Assembly: GCA_021604805.1 (NCBI GenBank)
Contig: BQJR01000001.1
Location: forward strand, 656,925 to 720,924
Origin: Planctomycetota bacterium
GTDB taxonomy: Bacteria; Planctomycetota; B15-G4
Direction: 5' to 3'
DNA: 64,000 nucleotides
Below the pieces are notes generated by a model. That model was not told the origin of the DNA and did not search any database. It saw only the letters and a program-made list of their open reading frames with translations. Positions 8,562 through 16,187 of this stretch are shown here, one piece after another (the stretch's first letter is position 1; the number at the start of each line of letters is the position of its first letter). A program made the position numbers and the translations under genes.

Positions 8562-11324
8562 GTGAATCCCCACCGGCTGCTTGCCGCGTCGCTCGCGGCG
8601 CTCGCTGTCTCGATCCTGTCCCCTGTCCTGCGCGCCGACGTGCGCTGCGCGAGCAAACCGCTGGCGCCGATCCGAGTGGCCGTGCTCGAGCAAGCGCGCG
8701 CGGGCGACGCGATCCTGTTGCGCGTGGAACTCAAACCGCTGCGCGTGCTCGACGAGCTGCGCTGGTGGCTCGAGAGCAGCAACGGCCTGCGTCGCACAGG
8801 AGGGGACGCCGACGGCGCCTTGTCCGACGCGGGCGGCGTGCGCGAGCTGCATCTCGAGCTGCCGCGCGACGGACGCTTCACCGAGGCCGAGCTCTTCGTG
8901 TCGGGCCTCTTGCCCGGCACCGACGAGCGCGTGGTCGCCACGCAGCGCTTCACCTGGGGCCAGGTGATCACGGGCGCGCAACCGCGTTCGACCTTGCGCG
9001 CCGGCGACGGCGCCACGATCACGCGCGCCGCCGTGCCCACGCAGCAACCGGCCACGCCGCGCCGGCAAGCGTCCAGCGCCGAGGCCAGCAGCAGCTTCGT
9101 GGTCCGCGGACGCTTCCTCTTCGAAGACAAGGGTTGGGGCTTCAACGGCTGGACCGGCGAGGACCCGCTGCGCTCGGTGCGCCACGCCGACGTGACCGTG
9201 ATCGACGCGGGCGCCGCCGTCGTGCTGGCGTCCGGAATCACCGAGATCGACGGCAGCTTCGAACTCACGTGCAACGCGAGCGGCCCGGTCGACCTGGTGG
9301 TGCGCTGCGACGCCGCGGCCTTCCACGAGGCGGACTTCCAAGCGCAGCAGGTCGTCGCACCGGAAGGCTGGACCTACGCCATGTTCGCGCCTCCCGTGCT
9401 CGATCACGACCCGGCTTTCGACGTGGACCTCGGCGACACGATCGCGCTCAAGCTCATGGCAGGCAGCAAGGAAGGCAACCCCTTCAACGTGTTCGACATG
9501 AGCACCGCGGCCTTCGAGCTCTTGCACGCGCCGCCCTTCGGCGCGGCGCCGCTCAGTGAGCGCGTGATCGAACACCTGTGGCCGGCCGGCCCGTCGAGCT
9601 TCGCCTTCGTGGACGGCACGAGCATCAGCGACGACGACGGCTACGACGACGCTCTGATCCTGCACGAGATCGGTCACGTGGTGCAGTCCTTGTGGTCGGA
9701 CTTCACCGGCGGCGGCGGCACGCACACCTTCGGCGACTCCGACCAACACCCACCGCTCTCCTTGAGCGAGGGCTTCGCCACCTTCTTCGGCGGGCAGGCG
9801 CAACTCAGTCGCGGACGCCCGGCGCAGTACGTGGACAGCAACGGCGGCGTGCAGACGGGCGGCGCGCAACTGCGTGCCGTGCTCGAGACGGCGCAGCCCT
9901 ACGTGAACGACGCGCGCGGCATCGCCGACGAGCTCGCCGTGGCCTGCGCGCTGCACGACCTCGCCGACGACGTGAACGCCTTGGACTCCATGCCAGGAGT
10001 GGACGACGACCCGCTCGACGGCAGCCTGCTCGTGGACGGCGGCTCCGCCACGTCCGCCTTCTGGCGCGTGTTCAGCGAACCCACGAGCGAAGGCCTCGAC
10101 GGAACGCTCAACAACGTGTGGGACCGCTGGTTCGAGCTGCACACCGTGGAACCGCAGCACGCCGCGCTCGCCAGCGTGTTCCAGAACTTCGGGCAGGACT
10201 TCACCGAAGACGCCGCCGAACCCGACGACACGCAGGCGCAGGCCACCTTGCTCCCCACGCTCCCGCTCGGCGGCTGGACCGAGGCGCGCACGCTCTACCG
10301 CACGGACGACGCGTCGCACGCTCCCGGCAACGGCGACGTGGACTGGTTCGCGCACGAACTCGTGGTCGGCTCGGTGATGAAGTTCCTCACGCGCTACCCG
10401 AACGCCGCGAACGACGCCGACACCCAAGCCGACACCACGGTGGAGTTGTTCGATCCGTCGGGCGCGTCGGTGGCCTTCGACTTCGACTCGGGCCCCGGGC
10501 GCAACGGGCGCGTCACCGACTTCACGATCACCGAGACCGGCACGTGGACCGTGCGCGTGGCACGCCAGGACCCCGTGGTGCGGCGCTACGGTCGTTACGA
10601 GTACCGCGGCCAAGTGCTCTTCGAGAACTTCGCGCCGCAGATCGACGCCGGCCCGACGGCACTGCCCGGCGTGATCCGCAGTGACGAAACCGCCGAACTC
10701 AGCGCCGTCGCGAGCGATGGCAACCCGGGCCAGGCGCTCAGCTACGAGTGGACGCCGCTCGACGGTGGCAGCATCGAAGGCAGCAGCGCACTGGTGCAGT
10801 TCGTGCCGCCGACGGTCGAGCGCGACACCGAGGTCCGCGTGCAACTGGTGGTCATCGATGCGCTCGGCGCGACCTCGCCCGCGGAGGTCGTGTCGCTGGT
10901 CGTGCGCCCCGCGGCCGTGGGGGCGTGCGCCGAAGCCGCGTCGATCGCGAGCGTGGGCACGGGCAAAGCCGGCGCGCTGGGCGTTCCGCTGCTCAGCGCT
11001 GTCGGCGTCCCCACCTTGCCGACGACGAACCTCGTGCTGCGCGTGAGTGGCGCACTCCCCGGCGCAACCGGCACGCTCGTGGCAGGACTCGCGCGCCTCG
11101 ACGCGCCCTTCGATCAAGGCACGCTGCACCCGCGCCCCGACGTGCTCCTGCACGTGACCGCCGACGCCTCGGGAAACCTGGAGCTCGCCGCCCCGCTCAT
11201 GGAGAACGCCGCGCTCTGCGGTTTGGTCGTGAGCGTGCAGGCCTTGTTCCCCGGCGACCCCGGCGCGAGAGGGCACTTGCAGACTGCGCAGAGCAACGCG
11301 CTCGACCTCGGCTTGGGGAACTGA
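8562..11324 (+). CDS. Secreted zinc metalloprotease-like protein with PPC and PKD-like domains
   Basis: 920 residues from GTG 8562, chosen because AGAGG lies 5 nt upstream and a signal peptide (HRLLAASLAALAVSILSPVLRAD) follows; an earlier in-frame GTG (8544) would add a charged leader. The zincin motif HEIGH (368-372) and a downstream Glu in LSEGFATFF (E403) are consistent with a gluzincin-type zinc site. After the catalytic region come a PPC-like beta domain (DVDWFAHEL...WTVRVAR), an Ig/PKD-like domain (ELSAVASDG...LVVIDALG), and a C-terminal module with QGTLHPRPDVLL and QSNALDLG. Between the signal peptide and the protease is a carboxypeptidase-regulatory-like segment (VTVIDAGAAVVLASGITEID). 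It is an exported hydrolase of unknown substrate; catalysis is inferred from the motif only. Confidence 0.75.
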   Translation: MNPHRLLAASLAALAVSILSPVLRADVRCASKPLAPIRVAVLEQARAGDAILLRVELKPLRVLDELRWWLESSNGLRRTGGDADGALSDAGGVRELHLELPRDGRFTEAELFVSGLLPGTDERVVATQRFTWGQVITGAQPRSTLRAGDGATITRAAVPTQQPATPRRQASSAEASSSFVVRGRFLFEDKGWGFNGWTGEDPLRSVRHADVTVIDAGAAVVLASGITEIDGSFELTCNASGPVDLVVRCDAAAFHEADFQAQQVVAPEGWTYAMFAPPVLDHDPAFDVDLGDTIALKLMAGSKEGNPFNVFDMSTAAFELLHAPPFGAAPLSERVIEHLWPAGPSSFAFVDGTSISDDDGYDDALILHEIGHVVQSLWSDFTGGGGTHTFGDSDQHPPLSLSEGFATFFGGQAQLSRGRPAQYVDSNGGVQTGGAQLRAVLETAQPYVNDARGIADELAVACALHDLADDVNALDSMPGVDDDPLDGSLLVDGGSATSAFWRVFSEPTSEGLDGTLNNVWDRWFELHTVEPQHAALASVFQNFGQDFTEDAAEPDDTQAQATLLPTLPLGGWTEARTLYRTDDASHAPGNGDVDWFAHELVVGSVMKFLTRYPNAANDADTQADTTVELFDPSGASVAFDFDSGPGRNGRVTDFTITETGTWTVRVARQDPVVRRYGRYEYRGQVLFENFAPQIDAGPTALPGVIRSDETAELSAVASDGNPGQALSYEWTPLDGGSIEGSSALVQFVPPTVERDTEVRVQLVVIDALGATSPAEVVSLVVRPAAVGACAEAASIASVGTGKAGALGVPLLSAVGVPTLPTTNLVLRVSGALPGATGTLVAGLARLDAPFDQGTLHPRPDVLLHVTADASGNLELAAPLMENAALCGLVVSVQALFPGDPGARGHLQTAQSNALDLGLGN

Positions 11325-11354
11325 GAGCGCGCGGACGCGGTCGTCGTGCGTGGC

Positions 11355-12254
11355 TCAGCCGAAGCTCTCTTTGTGCACGCGCTGCTTGGGCACGCCCAGC
11401 GCATCGAGCGCGGCGAGCACGGTTTCCTGGAAGCGCGGCGCGGGTTCTTCGCCGGCCTCTTGCGCGCGCAGCTTGTCGAAGCGCGAGATCGCCGGGCCGC
11501 AACTGAACACGTCCACGCTGGCGCTGTCGCCGAGGAACTCTTCGATGAGCGCGCGGTCCACGCGACCGACTCGCACGTCAGGGCCACGGCGCGCAGCGTC
11601 GGGCTCGCGACTCAGCGCGTGGATCACGCGCAAGCGTTCGGGAAACGCGTGCTGCAGCGCGGCGAGTTCTTCGCGATAGATGATGTCGTCCCAGGTCTTG
11701 TTCCCGTAGATCAGCGTGTGCGAGAGACCGGGGTGATGTTCGAGGCTGTACTTGAGGGTCGAGCGGTTGGGCACGATGCCCGAGCCCGCGCAGAGGTGCA
11801 GCAGCCGCGAGCTGCGCGCTTCGATGTCTTCGGGCAAGGCATAGGGGCCGGTGAAGCCGGTGATCACCATGGACGTGCCGGGCGGTGTGCGGCGCACGAG
11901 CAGCGGCGACAGGAGCGGCGGGAAGGCGGTGTGCCCTGAGCGGTAGCGCTCTTCCTTCACCGTGATCGCCAGGCGCTTCTCATGCGGCGACGACGCGATG
12001 GAGTAGGCGCGCGCGGTCTCCTTGCGGCCCTTCACGTCTTCGAGGTACTGCACCCAGCGCCCCAACGACGCGAACTGGTGCGGGTCGATCGTGAGGAAGT
12101 GCCCCGGGCGGTAGTTGAGCGCTTCGTTGCCGGTGAACAACTTGAGCGTGGTCGTGTCTGCCGTCTCGCGGACGACCTCACTCACCATCACTTCGAGTTG
12201 CTTGATGCGGCGTCGCGTGCCGGTGCCGCTCGCTGCGGGCGCTGCGTCGGTCAT
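11355..12254 (-). CDS. Ferredoxin-NADP reductase-like flavoprotein
   Basis: 299 residues of the FNR superfamily. The FAD-binding motif is RAYSIASSP (82-90), the pyridine nucleotide-binding glycine motif is CAGSGIVPN (about 152-160), and FSCGP marks the end of the NAD(P) domain, with the C-terminal tail HKESFG typical of the family. There is no C-terminal plant-type [2Fe-2S] domain, so electrons would pass to a separate carrier or oxygenase not seen nearby. ATG at 12254 has GAGGAG 7 nt upstream. It lies alone between two secreted-protein genes and shares no operon signal with them. Its partner cannot be deduced from the window; the thioredoxin-like ferredoxin gene at 48390 is too distant to link. 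Confidence 0.8.
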   Translation of the reverse strand: MTDAAPAASGTGTRRRIKQLEVMVSEVVRETADTTTLKLFTGNEALNYRPGHFLTIDPHQFASLGRWVQYLEDVKGRKETARAYSIASSPHEKRLAITVKEERYRSGHTAFPPLLSPLLVRRTPPGTSMVITGFTGPYALPEDIEARSSRLLHLCAGSGIVPNRSTLKYSLEHHPGLSHTLIYGNKTWDDIIYREELAALQHAFPERLRVIHALSREPDAARRGPDVRVGRVDRALIEEFLGDSASVDVFSCGPAISRFDKLRAQEAGEEPAPRFQETVLAALDALGVPKQRVHKESFG

Positions 12255-12293
12255 GCAGGAACTCCTCGCGAGACGCAGGGCCTCGCAGCTCGA

Positions 12294-13250
12294 CTAGTGC
12301 GCGGTGCCCTTCACCGCGTTGCTCAAAGACACGCCGAGGATCGCGGCGGCGTCGGTGATGGCCCACTGCGCGTAGATCTCGGTGCCGCTCGGCACACCCG
12401 CCGGGAAGTTGAAGGACAGGTTCACGCGCCCCGTCGGCGAGGTGTTCGTGAAGAGCAGCAGGCCGAAGGGCAGCGGCTTGAGCGTGCCGCCCTTGAAGGC
12501 CGTCGGCGTGGAACCGATCGAGGCGAACAGCGCGGCGAAGGCGTCGGGCGCCGCGCGCGCGAGCGAGAGCTGGTTGGGCGCGCCGTCGAGCAGACTGCCG
12601 CTGCCCGCGAACACAGGGTTGCCCGCCACGCCTGGGAGCGCGCTGCCGTCGTCGGTCCACGTGGACTCGAGTTCGATCGAGAGCGACTCGAAGACCATGC
12701 CCATGGCGTCGAAGGGGCCGTCTTCGATGCGGTAGGAGAACACTTGCAGGCCGCTGAAGTCGTAGCTGCCGAGCGCGTCGAGCAAGTCGAGGCTGGGGAC
12801 GGCGTCGGGGCCGTAGGTCACGGCGGTCACCAAGTTGAAGTCACCGAAGCCGCCGACTTGATCGAGCGGCACGCCCACGGAGACGTCCACGTCGGTGGCG
12901 ACGAAGAAGCCGTCGACACCGGGGTCGTTGTCGCGGATCACGAAGTAGGGCGTCTGCCCCGCGGGGAAGGGCGACTTGAGCGGCACACTCACCGACTCGA
13001 ACTGCAACTCGAAGGAGTCGGGGTCGATCACGTAGCCGCGCGTGGGGAAGCTCGCGCTGTTCACGAAGTCGTCGCTGTCGAGCAAGCAGGTCAGGCTCAC
13101 CGACTCCCCCACCACCGGCATGCCGAGCGCGCCGGGGTTGATCTGGTTGAACTCCACCTCGGCCGTCCAGGTGACGCGCACGGTGTCGCCGGCGAACACG
13201 GGCGCGGACTGCGCCGCGAACAAGATGCCGAGAAGAAAGAGGACGCGCAT
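12294..13250 (-). CDS. Secreted protein of unknown function with planctomycete-type C-terminal module
   Basis: 318 residues starting at ATG 13250, with GGAG 7 nt upstream and a signal peptide MRVLFLLGILFAAQSAPVFA. The first 200 residues are beta-rich (VRVTWTAEVEFNQINPG, SFELQFESVSVPL, FSYRIEDGPFDAMGMVFES), like PEP-CTERM-associated or other secreted beta-sandwich proteins, but no PEP-CTERM anchor is present. The last 110 residues carry a module with GSGSLLDGAP, KGGTLKPLP and IYAQWAITD then LSNAVKG, the same layout as the tails of the FG-GAP and metalloprotease proteins nearby. The long frame upstream of 13250 overlaps the sigma factor gene and is ignored. Function unknown. Confidence 0.7.
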   Translation of the reverse strand: MRVLFLLGILFAAQSAPVFAGDTVRVTWTAEVEFNQINPGALGMPVVGESVSLTCLLDSDDFVNSASFPTRGYVIDPDSFELQFESVSVPLKSPFPAGQTPYFVIRDNDPGVDGFFVATDVDVSVGVPLDQVGGFGDFNLVTAVTYGPDAVPSLDLLDALGSYDFSGLQVFSYRIEDGPFDAMGMVFESLSIELESTWTDDGSALPGVAGNPVFAGSGSLLDGAPNQLSLARAAPDAFAALFASIGSTPTAFKGGTLKPLPFGLLLFTNTSPTGRVNLSFNFPAGVPSGTEIYAQWAITDAAAILGVSLSNAVKGTAH

Positions 13251-13362
13251 GGCCGTGCTCCGAAGGGGGCCGACACCGTACCGCAAGTGGGCAGCACCGC
13301 AGCGAGCGCGAAGCTCCCAGCAGCGTCGGCACGCGGTATCCTCTGTGAGGCTCGTCGTGGGA

Positions 13363-13968
13363 GTGAGGTTGCCGGGAGCGCGGAGCACCCGGGCCTCGCT
13401 GCAGGTCGAACGCGCCGACCTGCGTGAGGACCCCACCGTCAGCACCGACAGAAACCTCGCCTTCGACGCAGCGCTCCCCGAGTTCTACGACGAGTTGCGA
13501 CGGGTGGCCGCGCGTCAGCTCGCGCGGGAAGCCCCGAGAGCGAGCCTGCAACCCACCCTGCTGGCGCACGAGGCCTACCTGCGTTTGGCGCGCCAGCGCA
13601 GCGAGTTGCTCGTGGAACGCTCCTACGTGATGGCCGCCGCGGCGAGCGTGATCCGCCGCCTGCTGGTGGACCACGCGCGCGCTCGCAAGCGCCTCAAGCG
13701 CGGCGGAGACTGGACGCCGATCCCGCTCGAGAACCTCGAACTCCCGGGCTCGCCCGCCTGCGACGTGGTGGAGCTCGACGACGCCCTCGACACGTTGCGC
13801 GGGCTGCACCCGCGTCAGGCGCGCGTGGTCGAGTTGCGCTTCTTCGGTGAGCTCTCGATCTCCGAAGTGAGCACGACGCTCGGCGTCAGCACGCGCACGG
13901 TGAACGACGACTGGCGCATGGCGCGCGCCTGGCTCCGCACGCAGCTCGACGACGCGCGCCCCCGGTGA
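13363..13968 (+). CDS. ECF RNA polymerase sigma factor, TIGR02999 type
   Basis: About 201 residues. Region 2 spans roughly 36-110, with the family hallmark SLQPTLLAHEAYLRL (61-75); region 4 spans about 140-196 with LSISEVSTTLGVSTRTV as its helix-turn-helix. This ECF group is common in Planctomycetota and Acidobacteriota and is usually encoded beside a Ser/Thr kinase, as here: its TGA overlaps the kinase GTG (GTGA), so the two are translationally coupled. The start is uncertain: GTG codons at 13345, 13357 and 13363 are all open and none has a clean ribosome-binding site; TATCCT at 13337-13342 could be a -10 element for a nearly leaderless message. No anti-sigma factor gene is adjacent; kinase phosphorylation may control activity. 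Confidence 0.85.
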   Translation: MRLPGARSTRASLQVERADLREDPTVSTDRNLAFDAALPEFYDELRRVAARQLAREAPRASLQPTLLAHEAYLRLARQRSELLVERSYVMAAAASVIRRLLVDHARARKRLKRGGDWTPIPLENLELPGSPACDVVELDDALDTLRGLHPRQARVVELRFFGELSISEVSTTLGVSTRTVNDDWRMARAWLRTQLDDARPR

Positions 13969-16106
13969 ACGCCGAGCTCTACGCGCGCGCGGAGGTCGTG
14001 TTCACGGCGGCCTGCAAGCTCCCTCCGAGCGAGCGCGAGGCCTTCGTGCAACAGTCCTGCGGCGACGACCTCGAGTGCCAGCGCACCGTGCTCGCGCTGC
14101 TCGCTGCGGACCCGGGCGAGAGCAGGTACGCAGCGAGTCCGGACCACGCGCGGGCCACCGAGAACGCGTCGGCCGAGCGCACGGCGGGCGCTCGACTGCA
14201 CGACCTCGCCGGCGCCTTCGCCCCCGAACACATCCGCGACTACCGCGTGCTCGACGTGCTCGGTGTGGGCGGCTCGGGCGTGGTGCTGCGCGCGCGACAA
14301 CCCGGCCTGGATCGCGACGTGGCGATCAAGCTGCTCCACGAAGAACATGTCGACGAGCACGTCGCGCGCCGCTTCGCCGTCGAGGCGCACGTGCTCGGCA
14401 GCCTCGACCACCCCGGCATCGTGCGCATCTTGGAGAGCGGCAGCGCGCCCAGCCACACCGGAGAACGCCCGTTCTTCGTGATGGAACTCGTGGACGGTCT
14501 GCCGATCACCCAGTTCGTCCGCGAGCACCGGCTCGACACACACGCCTGTCTCGCCCTGCTGATCGACGTGGCCGACGCGGTGCATCACGCGCACCAACGC
14601 GGCGTCGTGCACCGCGACCTGAAACCGGCCAACTTGCTCGTCACCGAAGCGGGCCGCCCGCGCATCCTCGACTTCGGCCTGGCGCGCTCGCTGCGGCGCG
14701 GCCAGGGCATGACCACGCTCGACGGCGGCGCCGACGCGGTGCTCGGCACCTTCGGCTACATGAGCCCCGAGCAGCGTCGCGGGGAGCTGGCGCGCGTGGA
14801 CATGCGCTCGGACGTCTTCTCACTCGGCGCCATCGCCCACGAGCTGCTCTCGCTCGCCGCGCGCACCGACGACGACTCCGCGCCGCGCCCCCCGCGCCCC
14901 CCGCGCCCACTCGACGCCCCCTTCGAGCCGCTCGGCCGCTCGCACCCCAGCCTGCGCGGCGACATCGAGTCGGTGGTCGCCAAGGCCGTGGCCGAGGAAC
15001 CGACCAAGCGCTACGCCTCGGCGGCCGAGTTCGCCGCCGACCTGCGCGCGCTCCTGCGCGGCCAAGCAGTGAGCGCGCGTCGCCCGAGTGAACTCGAGAC
15101 ACTCTGGCGCAACCTGCGTCAGCACCCACGACTCACGGCCAGCGTGCTCTCGATCATGCTCGCGCTGGCCGTCGGGCTCTCCGTGCAGTCGGCCGCCGTG
15201 ACCCGCAACCGACAGGAGGCCGAGCGCCTGCAGGCCCTCTTCGAGCAACTCGCGATCCTGCTCAACGACCCACATCCGAATGCCGACGGCGAGATCGTGC
15301 CCGTGTCCGAGGTCTCTGTGCGCGAGAAGTTCGCCAGCGCCGGCAGCTTCGTGGAGGACCTCGCCGAGCGCGATCCCTCTGCGGCCGGAGGGATTTCCAT
15401 GATGGCAGGACGCGTGCTCGGCGCGCTGGGAAACAGTGCCGAAGACCGCGAGCGATCGCGCGAGTTCATCGAGCGTGGCGTGGAGTTGCTCAGCGAGGGA
15501 AGCGGCCCGGCCCATCCCCAGACCCTCGACGCGCGCCGCGACCTGGTGGCCGCCGCTGCCTTCGACCGCGAGACCGACAAGGCGCTGCGTCTGCTCGCGG
15601 AGCTCGAGCGCGATGCCGCCGGCCTGCTCGACGACGCCCCCGAGCTGCGCCTCCAGCTGGCCGCCGCGCGCGAGCGCCTCGCCTTCCAGAGCGGCAAGTC
15701 CGACACCGCAGAGCTCGCCTCGATCCTGAGCCAAGCCACCCACGAACTCGGCCCCGAGCACAACTTCACGCTGTACACGCTGCTCGACCTCGCCGGCCGC
15801 AGCCCTGCGGAGCACGGGCTCGAGCTGCTGGCCGAGCAGGCCGATCGTCTCGCGGAGCTGGGGCGCCCGCGCATGGCCTGGCGCGCCCGCCTCGTGGAGG
15901 GTCGACTGCTGGCCAAGCTCGCCACCGACAGGGGCGACCGGGAGCGCTTCCAGCAAGCGCTCGACACGCTCGAAAGTGCCGCGCAGCTGGCGGAGACGCT
16001 CTTCGGCGTGGCGTCGTCGCCGGCGGTGAACACTCGCGAACGTCTCGCGCTCGCACGCGAAGACTGGCACGCCACGCACAGCACGTCGCCGACATCGCTC
16101 GACTGA
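13965..16106 (+). CDS. Membrane-anchored PknB-type Ser/Thr protein kinase
   Basis: 713 residues. A short N-terminal helical domain (1-90) precedes a complete kinase domain (about 93-370): Gly-rich loop GVGGSG (100-105), Lys122 in VAIKLL, catalytic HRDLKPAN (216-223) and DFG (236-238), then GTFGYMSPEQ. A Pro-rich linker (about 305-320) interrupts the C-lobe. One transmembrane helix lies at about 391-412, so the kinase is cytoplasmic and the 300-residue C-terminal part faces out; that part is helical, TPR-like, with many Ala/Leu/Glu repeats. The GTG start overlaps the sigma factor stop by 4 bp. The pair probably forms a one-operon signalling unit in which an external cue sensed by the C-terminal part adjusts the sigma factor; the mechanism is inference. 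Confidence 0.9.
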   Translation: MNAELYARAEVVFTAACKLPPSEREAFVQQSCGDDLECQRTVLALLAADPGESRYAASPDHARATENASAERTAGARLHDLAGAFAPEHIRDYRVLDVLGVGGSGVVLRARQPGLDRDVAIKLLHEEHVDEHVARRFAVEAHVLGSLDHPGIVRILESGSAPSHTGERPFFVMELVDGLPITQFVREHRLDTHACLALLIDVADAVHHAHQRGVVHRDLKPANLLVTEAGRPRILDFGLARSLRRGQGMTTLDGGADAVLGTFGYMSPEQRRGELARVDMRSDVFSLGAIAHELLSLAARTDDDSAPRPPRPPRPLDAPFEPLGRSHPSLRGDIESVVAKAVAEEPTKRYASAAEFAADLRALLRGQAVSARRPSELETLWRNLRQHPRLTASVLSIMLALAVGLSVQSAAVTRNRQEAERLQALFEQLAILLNDPHPNADGEIVPVSEVSVREKFASAGSFVEDLAERDPSAAGGISMMAGRVLGALGNSAEDRERSREFIERGVELLSEGSGPAHPQTLDARRDLVAAAAFDRETDKALRLLAELERDAAGLLDDAPELRLQLAAARERLAFQSGKSDTAELASILSQATHELGPEHNFTLYTLLDLAGRSPAEHGLELLAEQADRLAELGRPRMAWRARLVEGRLLAKLATDRGDRERFQQALDTLESAAQLAETLFGVASSPAVNTRERLALAREDWHATHSTSPTSLD

Positions 16107-16187
16107 GCGGCTCGCCGCGCGCGCTGGATCACAGCAACGTGCAACGCCAGCGCGCGATTCCGCGCTGCGCCCGAGCGCGACGCGCTC

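Noticed and set aside
8241..11276. Upstream extension of the FG-GAP frame to 1585 codons
   Set aside because: The extra part is antisense to the metalloprotease gene and of His/Arg/Ala-rich shadow composition; the signal peptide sets the start at 8240.
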